Positions 16,460 through 26,213 of a stretch of DNA of 64,000 bases are shown piece by piece. The notes under the pieces are model-generated. The model was not told the DNA's origin. It did no database searches and was given only the letters and a program-made list of their open reading frames with translations. Every line of letters begins with the position of its first letter. Position 1 is the stretch's first letter. This DNA is from Paenibacillus glycanilyticus (lineage in GTDB: Bacteria > Bacillota > Bacilli > Paenibacillales > Paenibacillaceae), in the NCBI RefSeq assembly GCF_030161375.1, contig NZ_BSSQ01000013.1, positions 1 through 64,000 on the forward strand, in the 5' to 3' direction. The translations under genes were made by a program, and so were the position numbers.

Positions 16460-17311
16460 ATGGGAGTTTGGGGAACAGGATTATACGCAAATGACTGCGC
16501 TCTTGACGTGAAGGACACATATATAGAATTCCTTCAACAACAGTTGAGTAATGAGGAAGCTACCCAACGAATATTGGAGAAATTTGAAGAGTATATGGAA
16601 ACCGAGGATGAACCGTTTTTGTGGTATGCGCTCGCAGACACGCAATGGAAAAAGGGGCGTTTAACGCCAGAAATTAAGGAGAAAGCGCTAGAATGGATAA
16701 ATAAAAATGGCGGACTAGGGCTTTGGGCAGATAGTAAGAATGAAGGTGTTGGCTGGAAAAAGACACTTAGCAAGTTAAGAGAAGAGCTTATGTCACCGAT
16801 GCCACCCGAAAAGAAAATTAGGAAACCGATTGAATTTGTTCGTAATCCTTGGAATATTGGCGATGTATACGCCTACCAGTTTCACGCTGATTTTGCAAAA
16901 GAACAGGGTTTGTTTGGCAAATATATTTTGTTTCAAAAAATAGGGGATACAGAATGGTGCAATATGACTTTGTCGATTATTCAGGTCTTTGACCGGGTGT
17001 TTGATGAATTGCCTGAGCTGGCTGCAATTGAAGGGGCTCGTTTGCTTCCTTTAGCTCATCCTCCTGGTTATGGATTTGCTCCAAAAAGTATCGCTGAATA
17101 TGTCCCTTCGTTCGAAATGTATCTGAGGGCATTTATGGATTATGAAAAAAAATCAAATTACCCAAAAGACTTTCTTACCTTCATAGGAAACGATCCTATT
17201 ACGGCAATTAACTATCCAGCAAATAAGCTCGGTAGCTTTTCCTGGGATAAAGATCGAATGGAAGAATGGTTATGTGAGTACTATGTAAATTGGCAAAATG
17301 TTAAATATTGA
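16460..17311 (+). CDS. Uncharacterised protein with MGxWGTGLYxND N terminus
   Basis: A 283-residue soluble protein of unknown function. The start MGVWGTGLYANDCALDV resembles the N terminus of DUF4259-type proteins, some of which sit in immunity-like settings. The rest is rich in Trp, Lys, Glu and Tyr, with no signal peptide or membrane segment. The ATG at 16460 is preferred over the TTG at 16445 because it gives the conserved start, although AAGGAGG ends only four bases before it. Codons are clearly AT-richer than in glmS upstream, which suggests later acquisition. It is monocistronic with its own terminator. Confidence 0.75.
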   Translation: MGVWGTGLYANDCALDVKDTYIEFLQQQLSNEEATQRILEKFEEYMETEDEPFLWYALADTQWKKGRLTPEIKEKALEWINKNGGLGLWADSKNEGVGWKKTLSKLREELMSPMPPEKKIRKPIEFVRNPWNIGDVYAYQFHADFAKEQGLFGKYILFQKIGDTEWCNMTLSIIQVFDRVFDELPELAAIEGARLLPLAHPPGYGFAPKSIAEYVPSFEMYLRAFMDYEKKSNYPKDFLTFIGNDPITAINYPANKLGSFSWDKDRMEEWLCEYYVNWQNVKY

Positions 17312-17328
17312 TTATGGCTAAGGAATGG

Positions 17329-17363
17329 AAAGAGAACTCAGATTATTAATCTGGGTTCTCTTT
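17329..17363 (+). terminator. Terminator between convergent genes
   Basis: AAAGAGAACTCAGATT and AATCTGGGTTCTCTTT form a long stem with little mismatch, followed by GTTT. It may work in both directions. Confidence 0.8.
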
Positions 17364-17387
17364 GTTTAGGTGCGCCCAGCAAGGGCG

Positions 17388-18245
17388 CTATCTCATGGGT
17401 TCAAGTCCCGAATGGTGAAGGCGGTTACTAATCAATTGCTGCAGACGATCCGCCGTATCTGGGGATGCGATGAACATCATGATTCTCATATCTGGATTAG
17501 TAGTCGGCTGCAAGGTCACATGTTCAAACTCCATTTCTCCGATTAGAGGATCGTATTTCCGCTTGTGATGATCGGTTATTGCCTGTACGTCATTAAGCGG
17601 CCATGTGTCCTTGAATAAGGGGCTCGTCTGCATAAATTCCTCAATAAGCTCTTTGAACCTTGGGTCATTGGGATAGCGGGCGTAGTCCGCGCGAAACTGC
17701 GCGATTAAGATCTTGACCCTTGCTTCCCAATCCTTGCTGTTTGATTCTAGGCTGCCGAGGGTCAGCAAATGTCTCATCCAATTCGTTCTGGAATAGTGGG
17801 GCTTATCTGTTGGAGGCAACTGGAATACGAGCTCGCTGGCCTTGTTCCCATGCAGCAAGTCCCAATATCTCCCGATAATAAACGCCGGATTCGGCTCAAG
17901 AATTTGGATCATCCGTTCGAGCCCAGGCGTCAGCTCTTGCTCCGCCTGTTGTTCCGGCTGTAACGGCCTTGCAAGTAAATGGAGGTGATGGCGCTCGGTC
18001 TCCGTCAACCGAAGTGCTAAAGCAATATTATTTAGTACTTCCTCAGAGGGATTAACATCTCTGCCTTGCTCAAGCGAGGTATACCAGGATGTTCCGATGT
18101 GAGCTAGCTGTGCAACCTCTTCCCGCCGAAGTCCTGTTGTCCTTCGACGACCGTAAGCGACTAGCCCTACATCTTCTGGAGAAAGCCGCTCCCGGCGTGA
18201 ACGTAAAAATTCAGCAAGCGGCGTTCTCGAAGAAATTTCCGTCAA
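17388..18245 (-). CDS. Helix-turn-helix regulator with MmyB-like ligand domain
   Basis: A 285-residue regulator. An XRE-type helix-turn-helix occupies about residues 8-80 (GLRREEVAQLAHIGTSWYTS), followed by an MmyB-like domain (about 100-275) thought to bind a fatty-acid-like ligand. The start is taken as TTG 18245, because AGGAGGAG lies seven bases upstream and TEISSRTPLAEFLRSRRE is the usual family N terminus; the frame stays open to 18341. It is divergent from the epimerase gene at 18366, which it probably controls; a TATACT box at 18320-18325 would serve that gene. Confidence 0.85.
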   Translation of the reverse strand: MTEISSRTPLAEFLRSRRERLSPEDVGLVAYGRRRTTGLRREEVAQLAHIGTSWYTSLEQGRDVNPSEEVLNNIALALRLTETERHHLHLLARPLQPEQQAEQELTPGLERMIQILEPNPAFIIGRYWDLLHGNKASELVFQLPPTDKPHYSRTNWMRHLLTLGSLESNSKDWEARVKILIAQFRADYARYPNDPRFKELIEEFMQTSPLFKDTWPLNDVQAITDHHKRKYDPLIGEMEFEHVTLQPTTNPDMRIMMFIASPDTADRLQQLISNRLHHSGLEPMR

Positions 18246-18365
18246 TGTTATTCTCCTCCTTAGCCTGATACTCCCAATCATACGATAAAGGCAGGCAGGT
18301 AGCCACTTATCGGTTTTAGTATACTGCCCATAAGCAATCAAATAACAAGCAGGAGTGGAATAGAA

Positions 18366-19208
18366 ATGAACCTATTTGTGACAGGATCGACAGGTAAGGT
18401 AGGGAGCCGATTTGTACCGCGTATGCTGCAGCGAGGACATCGCGTGAAGCTGCTGGTCAGGGAGGCGGCCAAGGCGGAATGGCTGAGGGAACAGGGAGCG
18501 GAATTGGTTGAAGGAGATCTCTTGCAGCCGGATACTTACTTGCATGCGTTGCAAGGCTCGGATGTTGTGATTCATCTTGCCGCGCAATTCCGAGGCGTAG
18601 ATGAACAAACAACGAGAAGTGTAAACTTCGATGGAACGATTGCATTAGCTCATGCGGTTCTAAAGGCGGAGGTGCCGAGGTTTGTATTCGCAAGTACCAA
18701 TAATGTATACGGCTCTGCGGGGCGCTCGCGACCTAACCGTGAGGATGATGAGCTAAGACCAGCTTTTGCTTATCCGCAATCCAAAGCGGAAGCCGAATTG
18801 TCGCTGATGAAGCTGTATCGCGAGCAGGGACTGGGTCTCCGCATTATTCGTCTTCCTTTCATATATGGAGATCGTGATCCGCATATTGAAGAGTTTGTTC
18901 CCTATCTTCGTAATTGGCATCCTGCCAAACGTATTCATATGGCGCATCATGCCGATGTCAGTCAAGCTCTTCTGCTAGCTGCGTCAACGCCAGGGATTGA
19001 TGGCCGGATCTACAATGTTGCCGATGATGCGCCAATCTCCGTCGCGGAGCTGCTGCAGCTGCAGCAGCTCGATCATGCGCCTGAGGCGCTGCAGCAGGAA
19101 TATGATGCATGGGATATGATCGTTGATACAACCCTCATAAGAGAGGAACTGAATTATCGGCCGGTTTTCCCTTCGTTTTATACGGCGAGGGATGCTGGTA
19201 CGCTTTAA
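18366..19208 (+). CDS. NAD-dependent epimerase/dehydratase family protein
   Basis: A 280-residue extended short-chain dehydrogenase. The NAD(P)-binding motif is GSTGKVG (residues 7-13), acidic DLL follows the second strand near 50, VIHLAAQ marks strand 4, and the YxxxK active site is YPQSK at about 137-141. These enzymes act on nucleotide sugars or small carbonyl substrates; the substrate is not evident. The gene is divergent from the MmyB-type regulator, an arrangement common for a regulator and the oxidoreductase it controls. Confidence 0.88.
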   Translation: MNLFVTGSTGKVGSRFVPRMLQRGHRVKLLVREAAKAEWLREQGAELVEGDLLQPDTYLHALQGSDVVIHLAAQFRGVDEQTTRSVNFDGTIALAHAVLKAEVPRFVFASTNNVYGSAGRSRPNREDDELRPAFAYPQSKAEAELSLMKLYREQGLGLRIIRLPFIYGDRDPHIEEFVPYLRNWHPAKRIHMAHHADVSQALLLAASTPGIDGRIYNVADDAPISVAELLQLQQLDHAPEALQQEYDAWDMIVDTTLIREELNYRPVFPSFYTARDAGTL

Positions 19209-19242
19209 GAAAGTTTAGGACATGAACATTAACATGAACAAG

Positions 19243-19280
19243 AAAGCCTTGAACCTCTACTGAAGAGGATCAAGGCTTTT
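19243..19280 (+). terminator. Terminator after the epimerase gene
   Basis: AAAGCCTTGAACCTCT and AGAGGATCAAGGCTTT pair with one mismatch around a short loop, ending in TTTT. Confidence 0.85.
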
Positions 19281-19315
19281 CGTCGATAGCAGGGCGGAAA
19301 TTTTGTCCGGGTCAC

Positions 19316-19357
19316 CTTGATTTCTTGTTCTGCTGCAACCGCTAAGAAGAAATCAAG
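19316..19357. repeat. Inverted repeat in a gene-free stretch before system A
   Basis: Perfect 11-base arms (CTTGATTTCTT and AAGAAATCAAG) lie 20 bases apart. The gene-free stretch 19209-19589 otherwise holds the preceding terminator and an isolated TATAAT box at 19512-19517 that may belong to the histidine-kinase promoter. Confidence 0.5.
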
Positions 19358-19589
19358 AGGAAACGGGCAAGGGGGTCTATATGGGGCTGCTCCTTGCGGG
19401 GGCTAGAATAAGATAACGAACATTGTGCAAGAAGAGACAGAAGGCTTCTTTGGCAATATTTTGGAGAGTCTGAATCTCTGATAATTTCACCTGATTCGAA
19501 GCTTGCTCCGATATAATAGAAGAACATAAAGTTGAAGGCAAGCTATGATAGCAGACAACCTAGAACAGCTGAAGAGGAGGACGGCATGC

Positions 19590-21329
19590 ATGAAATGGAG
19601 ACGGCGCTTCTTGCCGGATACATTAAAGGGCAGGCTCAGCATTCTGCTCGTCATAGTCACGATTACGCCAATCATTCTGATCGGCTTCACCTCTTTTTAT
19701 TGGATGTATAGAGTGCAGCTCGAAAAGATAAGCACTAGTTATCAATCTTCCGTCAATAACGAGAAGCAAGCGCTTGAGAAGGCGTTCGACAATTTGAGCA
19801 GTGTCTCGCAGCTGCTTGTTGTCGACGGCGGACTAGGCGATGACGTTATTCAATATTTATCAACGGAGGATCCGCTTGAGAAGACGGACTGGTTCCTGAG
19901 CATTGACAAATCGTTGACTAATATTATTTATTCGAACCCTACTGTAAACGCTTTATTTTTCTACATGCCCGATCATGAGAATGCGATCCAATTCGATTCC
20001 GCCCCGCAGCGAACGGAAATCACCCTTCACCAATTCGAAGAGCTTCCGTTTGACATGTTATACCGAGGCAATCAGCTTATTTTTCATGCGCCGCATCTGT
20101 CAGTGCTTCGCGGTCATGACGATCTGGTGGTGTCGCTGGCCCGGACAATTGAATACGGCGATCACAAGCAATATACGATCTATCTGGAGACAAAGTTTAT
20201 GGAGCTGGTGCATGAGTCTTCGGCTGGCACGCCGGACAGTTCTTCCATCAAGCTGCTTGTTGGACCGGATGGCACAGTGAAGTACAGCGATATTCCGCAT
20301 TCGATTCGGGAAGGGATTAAGTACGCTGAAGCGAAAGAGACGCTGAACGGTTATAAAATATTTGCTTCGGAGAACGTGAACGGCTGGAGCTTGTATTCCC
20401 TTATTCCGCTTGGAGAATACCAGAAGGAAATCCGGCAATGGCAGAAGCAATTCCTCGTGATGGGCGGCCTTTCGCTGCTTGTGACGATTGCTGCTGCCTC
20501 CTATATTTGGCGGATGGTGTATCGTCCCTTGCAAAATATTAACCGCGAAATTAAACGATTCAGCTACAACCAGACAGAAGGCCGCAAGCTGCAGACCCGT
20601 CTGCAAGAATTCGATATGCTTTTCGGCAACTTCCAGGATATGCGAGAGAAAATCGTCGAGCTTCTCTACGAGGTGGAACAGAAGGAAAAACGACGCGGAG
20701 AGCTGGAGGTGGAGAAGCTGAGAGCGCAGATTAACCCGCATTTTCTGCACAACTCGCTAAATACGATTCAATGGCTTGCGCGGGCGAACGGACAGACCGA
20801 AATCTATAATCTCGTTAAAGTATTTACGCGCGTATTGCACTACAATTTGGGTAAAAGCAGCATGATTGTTACGATTAAAGAAGAAATCAAAGCGCTGCGA
20901 GACTATGTAGAGCTGCAAAATATCCGCTACGATTACCGCTTCAATGTACAAATTGAACCGGATCCGGAACTAGGGGACGTACCGATTCCTCGGTTTGTGC
21001 TGCAACCGCTGGTTGAGAATGCGCTATATCATGGATTGATGAGCGAGCATGGAGATATTATAGTCCGGATTAGCCGGACGGAGAAAGATACGGTATCCAT
21101 TACCGTATCCGATAACGGCAAAGGCATTCAGCCTGACAAAATCAAAGAGCTGCAGGAAGGGAATCGCAGCGCTGGCCTCGGTATTGGGTTGAACTACGTG
21201 GAGAAGATGCTCGACTTGTATTATGACAATCGGGCGGAGATGCGCATTGAGAGCATCCTGAATGAAGGTACAAGCATTACGATTAGCTTTCCGGATCGGC
21301 TAACGGGGAAGGAGGAAGCAAATGATTAA
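19590..21329 (+). CDS. Sensor histidine kinase, YesM family (system A)
   Basis: A 579-residue membrane kinase that would sense an extracellular carbohydrate signal and phosphorylate the adjacent response regulator. It has a first transmembrane helix (LSILLVIVTITPIILIGFTSF), an outside sensor domain to about residue 285, a second helix (FLVMGGLSLLVTIAAASYIW), a HAMP-like linker, the His_kinase motif INPHFLHNSL with phospho-acceptor His384, and an ATPase domain with N box QPLVENALYHG and G boxes DNGKG and GLGIGL. The ATG at 19590 is preferred over 19545 because GAGGAGG lies nine bases upstream. It overlaps the regulator gene by eight bases. Confidence 0.9.
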   Translation: MKWRRRFLPDTLKGRLSILLVIVTITPIILIGFTSFYWMYRVQLEKISTSYQSSVNNEKQALEKAFDNLSSVSQLLVVDGGLGDDVIQYLSTEDPLEKTDWFLSIDKSLTNIIYSNPTVNALFFYMPDHENAIQFDSAPQRTEITLHQFEELPFDMLYRGNQLIFHAPHLSVLRGHDDLVVSLARTIEYGDHKQYTIYLETKFMELVHESSAGTPDSSSIKLLVGPDGTVKYSDIPHSIREGIKYAEAKETLNGYKIFASENVNGWSLYSLIPLGEYQKEIRQWQKQFLVMGGLSLLVTIAAASYIWRMVYRPLQNINREIKRFSYNQTEGRKLQTRLQEFDMLFGNFQDMREKIVELLYEVEQKEKRRGELEVEKLRAQINPHFLHNSLNTIQWLARANGQTEIYNLVKVFTRVLHYNLGKSSMIVTIKEEIKALRDYVELQNIRYDYRFNVQIEPDPELGDVPIPRFVLQPLVENALYHGLMSEHGDIIVRISRTEKDTVSITVSDNGKGIQPDKIKELQEGNRSAGLGIGLNYVEKMLDLYYDNRAEMRIESILNEGTSITISFPDRLTGKEEAND

Positions 21330-22359
21330 GGTGCTTTTGGTGGAAGACGAACCACTCGTTCGGCGGGGAATCCGCAGCATGATGCCTCTGGGAGAGTACG
21401 GCATGGAGCTTATTGGGGAAGCTGCCAGCGGTGAAGAAGCGCTTGCGGTACTCGAGCGCCAGCCGGTCGATCTTGTCATTACGGATATCTCCATGCCGGG
21501 CATGAATGGGCTGGAATTAATCGAAGTGATTAAGGAGCGTTTTGTGCATACGCGCTCCGTCGTTCTAACCTGCCATCAGGATTTCGACTATTTGCAGCGA
21601 GCGCTGCGTTTAGGAGCTATTGACTATCTTGTCAAAACGCAGCTGGACGATGACTCTGCCGCAGATATGCTGAAGCGGGTATCCGATATGCTGGGGATGC
21701 TGCGGAAGCCTGGAATAGATGATCATGCACCGGAGGCAAGAGCAGATTTCCAAGAGTTATCGCGCGGCTGGGGCGAATTGTTCTGGTTAGTGGAACGCGA
21801 GGGGTTTGAGATGCTTGCCGCACGTTCCGCATCCGCCCTGCATCCGGAAGCTTGGAATGCGCTGCTTCTCAGAGAGCATGAGGGCTGGCTCACCAAATGT
21901 CCGCTGCTTGAGCCATTACGCGGTTCGAAGGCGGGACTTAACGGGAAAGATACCGTTAACGGGATCAAGGAATGGCTCGTTACCTTCCGTGAGGAGGCCT
22001 TGATGCTGCTGCGCCGGACCATGTACTCAGAGGAAGTCATAGCATCGGTCGTCCGCGCTCTCGATCTGCTGAACGGACATACGGGAGAGCGGATGAACCA
22101 AGCCGAACTCTGTAAAGAAATCAACATGAGCATCAGTTATTTCAGCAAATGCTTTAAAGAAATTGTTGGCCTGCCGTTTGTCACTTATGCGCAGGATCGG
22201 AATATCCGGCATGCCCAGCAGCTTCTTCAGACGACGAATATCCCTGTTTATCAGGTAGCCGAACAGTCAGGGTTTCAGGATGAGAAATATTTCGGTAAAA
22301 TTTTCAGACTAAAAACCGGACGTTCGCCAAGTGAATACCGCTTGCTCTATAGAGAATGA
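21322..22359 (+). CDS. AraC-type response regulator, YesN family (system A)
   Basis: A 345-residue regulator with an N-terminal receiver domain (phospho-acceptor Asp55 in DLVITDISMPG, Lys near 107) and a C-terminal AraC/XylS DNA-binding domain (about 245-343; SEYRLLY end). The linker is short: the other two YesN-type regulators in this window are about 535 residues. It overlaps its kinase gene and lies directly before the importer genes, so it most likely activates them. Confidence 0.9.
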   Translation: MIKVLLVEDEPLVRRGIRSMMPLGEYGMELIGEAASGEEALAVLERQPVDLVITDISMPGMNGLELIEVIKERFVHTRSVVLTCHQDFDYLQRALRLGAIDYLVKTQLDDDSAADMLKRVSDMLGMLRKPGIDDHAPEARADFQELSRGWGELFWLVEREGFEMLAARSASALHPEAWNALLLREHEGWLTKCPLLEPLRGSKAGLNGKDTVNGIKEWLVTFREEALMLLRRTMYSEEVIASVVRALDLLNGHTGERMNQAELCKEINMSISYFSKCFKEIVGLPFVTYAQDRNIRHAQQLLQTTNIPVYQVAEQSGFQDEKYFGKIFRLKTGRSPSEYRLLYRE

Positions 22360-22371
22360 ACTTCGCAACCT

Positions 22372-22423
22372 AAAAACCGACTCGCCTCGAAAAAAAAATT
22401 CGACGGCTGGGGCGGTTTTTTTT
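22372..22423 (+). terminator. Terminator after the system A two-component genes
   Basis: AAAAACCG and CGGTTTTT arms enclose a partly paired GC-rich region and run into eight T residues. It separates the regulator genes from the importer genes. Confidence 0.7.
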
Positions 22424-22493
22424 GTTCTGCCGGTCAAACATGAAGCAAAGTTTTCGCCGTGTTACGAGAAATCATCGTGTAACGCCATTTTGG

Positions 22494-22507
22494 TGAATCC
22501 GTTTACA
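22494..22507. promoter_or_regulatory. Possible cre (CcpA) site before importer A
   Basis: TGAATCCGTTTACA fits the degenerate cre consensus TGNAANCGNTNNCA with one mismatch. It lies 36 bases before the permease start, where CcpA could block transcription in glucose. Confidence 0.4.
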
Positions 22508-22542
22508 ATTAATTTATCGAAGCAAGAATGGAGGAAGACAGG

Positions 22543-23472
22543 ATGAGAGCGGCAATCAAAAGCAAAGGGCTGCGGGACTTGGTGTATAACCGCTATCTCT
22601 ATCTACTGGCCCTACCGGCCGTATTATTCAGTATCGTTTTCGCTTATCTGCCGATGATTGGCGTTGTGATCGCTTTTCAGGATTTTAACCCGATTAAAGG
22701 TTTATGGGATAGTGAATGGATTGGACTTAAAAATTTCGAGTTTTTCTTTCGCGGCCAGGATTGGCTGATTATTACGTATAACACCGTTTTATACAATCTG
22801 ATGTTTATTGCGACCGGCACGCTGATGTCGCTGACGCTTGCCATCATGCTGACCGAGCTTGGCAAGAACGCCATCGTTAGAACGATGCAATCCATCATGA
22901 TTTTGCCGAATTTCATCTCTTGGCCAATCGTTGGACTGTTCTCCGTTACTTTTTTTACGGCAGACACGGGCGTCATTAATCACTTTTTGTCTTCCATCGG
23001 GGCGGGGACGATCGACTTCTATACAAATGCGGATGTGTGGCCGCCAATTCTGGTATTGATGAACTTGTGGAAAACGGCAGGTTTTGGCGCAATCGTCTAC
23101 ATGGCTGCTATCGTCGGCATTGATAAGGAGATGTACGAAGCCGCCCGAATCGACGGGGCATCCAGATTACAGAGTATTTTCCGGATTACGTTGCCCATGC
23201 TTAAGAGTACGATTGTCATGCTGTTCCTGCTAAGCCTAGGCGGCATATTCGGCGGTAATCTGGACATGATCTTCTCCCTCGTTGGCGATAACAGCTTCCT
23301 AGCCAGCCGGACGGATACGATCGATACTTATGTATTCCGGGCGCTGCGAACATCAGGCTCATTAGGCATGACTCAAGCCATATCGCTGTACCAGTCGATT
23401 GTTGGCTTCATACTCGTCGTAGCGGCGAACAAAATCGCGGGCAAGCTGGATAAAGACTCGGCGTTATTCTAA
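22543..23472 (+). CDS. Carbohydrate ABC transporter permease, LplB-like (system A)
   Basis: A 309-residue inner-membrane permease with six predicted helices. The EAA loop that docks the ATPase is visible as YEAARIDGASRLQSIFRITL near residue 205. It resembles LplB/YtcP/YesP-type proteins that import oligosaccharides in Bacillales. The ATG at 22543 follows GGAGG by eight bases and is preferred over 22528. No ATPase gene is present in the cluster; such importers usually share one MsmX-type ATPase encoded elsewhere. Confidence 0.9.
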   Translation: MRAAIKSKGLRDLVYNRYLYLLALPAVLFSIVFAYLPMIGVVIAFQDFNPIKGLWDSEWIGLKNFEFFFRGQDWLIITYNTVLYNLMFIATGTLMSLTLAIMLTELGKNAIVRTMQSIMILPNFISWPIVGLFSVTFFTADTGVINHFLSSIGAGTIDFYTNADVWPPILVLMNLWKTAGFGAIVYMAAIVGIDKEMYEAARIDGASRLQSIFRITLPMLKSTIVMLFLLSLGGIFGGNLDMIFSLVGDNSFLASRTDTIDTYVFRALRTSGSLGMTQAISLYQSIVGFILVVAANKIAGKLDKDSALF

Positions 23473-23490
23473 GCAAGGGAGAAAGCATAT

Positions 23491-24372
23491 ATGAAGGATT
23501 CCAGATTCGACAAAACACTTAAAGCCATCTTCTATCTATTCGCCGCAGTATTTGCGATCGTATGCCTGTATCCGTTTCTGCTGGTGGTCGGGAGCTCGTT
23601 TACTGACGAGACAACCTTGCTCCAAGACGGATACAACCTGCTGCCGAAGGCTTTCTCGGCAGCTGCCTATCAGGCGATATTCGCAACGCGGACTATTCCT
23701 GACGCCTATCTTGTCACTTTGTTCGTTACGGTCGTTGGGACGGGGCTAAGCCTGTTGGCGACTAGCATGGCCGCTTATGCTCTGTCGGGAAGACGGCTGC
23801 GCTACGCTTCTCATATCGCGTTGTTCTTCTATTTCACCATGCTGTTCAGCGGCGGGATGGTATCCAGTTATATTTTGACCACTAAATACTTGGGACTGCA
23901 AAATTCAATATGGGTCTATATCCTGCCCGTGCTTGTATCGCCTTGGAACATGTTCCTTATGCGTAATTTCTTCAATGATATTCCGAAGGAGCTATTTGAA
24001 TCAGCCAAGCTGGAAGGAGCGGGAGAAGCCCGTATTCTTCGGTCCATCGTCATTCCGCTGTCGCTGCCGGCCATGGCCACCATCGGTTTGTTCTATGCTC
24101 TTGGCTACTGGTCTTCCTGGCAGCCGGCCATGCTTTATATCGATAACCCGCAATTATTCTCGCTTCAGTACATTATTATGCAGATCATTCGCAACGTCGA
24201 TATGGCGCAAAGCATTGCGGTCGCTGGCAGTCAAACGGCCATGTCTACGGCTCCGGCTTATACGGTGCGGCTTGCGACGGCTATGGTTACGATAGGGCCA
24301 ATCGTATTCCTGTATCCGTTCCTGCAGCGTTACTTTGTCGGCGGTTTGAAGGTAGGCGCGATTAAAGGCTAA
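23491..24372 (+). CDS. Carbohydrate ABC transporter permease, LplC-like (system A)
   Basis: A 293-residue permease, the usual partner of the LplB-like subunit. It has six helices and an EAA loop (FESAKLEGAGEARILRSI, about 170-187), ending in GGLKVGAIKG, the conserved C-terminal tail of this family. It begins 18 bases after the first permease gene with GGGAG before the ATG, so the two are co-translated. Confidence 0.9.
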   Translation: MKDSRFDKTLKAIFYLFAAVFAIVCLYPFLLVVGSSFTDETTLLQDGYNLLPKAFSAAAYQAIFATRTIPDAYLVTLFVTVVGTGLSLLATSMAAYALSGRRLRYASHIALFFYFTMLFSGGMVSSYILTTKYLGLQNSIWVYILPVLVSPWNMFLMRNFFNDIPKELFESAKLEGAGEARILRSIVIPLSLPAMATIGLFYALGYWSSWQPAMLYIDNPQLFSLQYIIMQIIRNVDMAQSIAVAGSQTAMSTAPAYTVRLATAMVTIGPIVFLYPFLQRYFVGGLKVGAIKG

Positions 24373-24433
24373 ACTTGGCCGGCAGGCCAATTAGCATATA
24401 GAATTACCGTATACATACAGGGAGGGTTCACAC

Positions 24434-26134
24434 ATGAGGAAAAAGGCAACCAAATCATTCGTGCTTATCATCTCGATGATCATGTTGTCCGGCACGTTGG
24501 CAGCGTGCAGCGGCGGGGACAATAACACAACTGAGAAATCGAATGGAGGAAGCAATAGCGAGGAGAATAAGTCCTCGAACGTTTCGTCCATTCCGGAGGA
24601 AACGACATTAAATATCATGTTATGGGGCGACAAACCGAAGCAGTTCGATGACGTTGTCGCTGAGTTCGAGCGTCAAACGAAGGATACGCTTAACTTGAAG
24701 CTGAACTTCACCTTTACGCCGCAGGCGGACTATGTCAACAAGCTGAAGCTGAAGCTGGCAGCTGGCGAGCAGGTGGACATCGCATTTGATGCTCCTTGGA
24801 TGAACATGAACACCTTTATCGCCCAGAACAATTATACGAATCTGGATTCTTACTTCAATAATGACAAATACCCGGGACTGAAGAAGGCATTCGGAGAAGG
24901 CTATTTGAACAACAATAAATTTACCGGAGCAGACGGCCAGCCGCATACGTACGGCGTACCGCTGGGCCAATACCTTGGGGATCTAAGCGCTATTTATTAT
25001 CGCAAGGATCTTGCCGCGAAATACGGCATGTCCGATATTACAACGTACGATCAGCTGCTGGCATTCTACGATAATGTTATGAAGAACGACAAGAATATGA
25101 TTCCGCTCGTCATCAAGAATGATGGACAATACGGTACCGTAACCGTCATTGAAGGAAACAAAGAAATGCCGAACAAATCGGCAGCCGGCTTATGGGATAT
25201 TACTCTCGGGCCAAACGTGACGGCAACCGCGCACATTCAAGATAATAAAGTTTCCGCGGTGTCGTTGACGGGGGATAAAGCGGAGAATATTGCCGCGTTC
25301 CCGGAACCGTTCAACAAGAAGGATTACACGACGTACCAGCAGATCCGCGAGTGGCATGATAAGGGCTACATCGAAAAAGAGCCAATCGTGCGCAAAGATG
25401 CCAAAGGTACGTTTACGGCTGGGAAAGCCGCGTCGATGGTGGAAGGTTTGTCGAATATCGATGCCATTAACGCACAGCTGAAAGCAGGCGTTCCTTCTGC
25501 GGAATTGGGTGTCTTTGTTACCCAGGAGACGGCACGCAACAAAGTACAGCCGAATCCTAACTATGTTAGCGATTTTAGAATTTGGAATTTCCTTTGCATT
25601 CCTGAAACCTCGGAAAATGCCGATCGTGCCATGGCGTTTGTCAACTGGCTGTTCGAAAGCCAAGACAACCATGATTTGTTCGAGCTCGGCATTAAAGGGA
25701 AGAACTGGGAGACGGTAGGCGACGATAAATTCAAATATCCGGACGGTATTGATTTGACGCAGAACTACTCCTTCCCGGGCTACATGCTCACTTGGAATCC
25801 GAACTATATCCGCCTGTCGAGCACAGTGCCTGACCATCTGGTAGAGTACTACCGTTATATTGCTGACGAGAAGACATACATCAAGTCAGCGGTCGCGGGC
25901 TTCGCCTTTAATCAGGATCCGGTTAAAAACGAGTTGGCTAACCCCGATTTCGTCAAAGTGTCCAATGATGAGCTGGCCTACAAGCTTGGGATGGTAGGAG
26001 ATCCGGCTAAAGGCATGGCGAAACTGCAGCAGAAATGGGAAAGCAATTCCCGCCTGCAGCAAGATATCGAGACGATCAAAGCAGAGTTGCGCAAGCAGCT
26101 TGAGGCGTACTTGGATCAGCAATCGGCTGGCTAA
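24434..26134 (+). CDS. Extracellular sugar-binding lipoprotein (system A)
   Basis: A 566-residue solute-binding protein tethered to the outer membrane face as a lipoprotein: signal peptide MRKKATKSFVLIISMIML and lipobox LAAC with Cys at about 25, followed by a Ser/Asn/Gly-rich linker. The mature part resembles LplA-type large binding proteins that deliver oligosaccharides. AGGGAGGG precedes the ATG. It ends the importer operon and no glycoside hydrolase is attached, so the substrate is unknown. Confidence 0.9.
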   Translation: MRKKATKSFVLIISMIMLSGTLAACSGGDNNTTEKSNGGSNSEENKSSNVSSIPEETTLNIMLWGDKPKQFDDVVAEFERQTKDTLNLKLNFTFTPQADYVNKLKLKLAAGEQVDIAFDAPWMNMNTFIAQNNYTNLDSYFNNDKYPGLKKAFGEGYLNNNKFTGADGQPHTYGVPLGQYLGDLSAIYYRKDLAAKYGMSDITTYDQLLAFYDNVMKNDKNMIPLVIKNDGQYGTVTVIEGNKEMPNKSAAGLWDITLGPNVTATAHIQDNKVSAVSLTGDKAENIAAFPEPFNKKDYTTYQQIREWHDKGYIEKEPIVRKDAKGTFTAGKAASMVEGLSNIDAINAQLKAGVPSAELGVFVTQETARNKVQPNPNYVSDFRIWNFLCIPETSENADRAMAFVNWLFESQDNHDLFELGIKGKNWETVGDDKFKYPDGIDLTQNYSFPGYMLTWNPNYIRLSSTVPDHLVEYYRYIADEKTYIKSAVAGFAFNQDPVKNELANPDFVKVSNDELAYKLGMVGDPAKGMAKLQQKWESNSRLQQDIETIKAELRKQLEAYLDQQSAG

Positions 26135-26146
26135 TCAGGATATGAA

Positions 26147-26193
26147 CAACGCAAATAATCGCTGCATTCTGCGGCGATCATTTGCGTTGTTTG
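26147..26193 (+). terminator. Terminator after importer A
   Basis: CAACGCAAAT and ATTTGCGTTG, extended by AATCGC-type pairing inside, form a long hairpin followed by TTTG. It lies between convergent genes. Confidence 0.75.
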
Positions 26194-26213
26194 ATCTTAT
26201 GGCGAAACGTATA

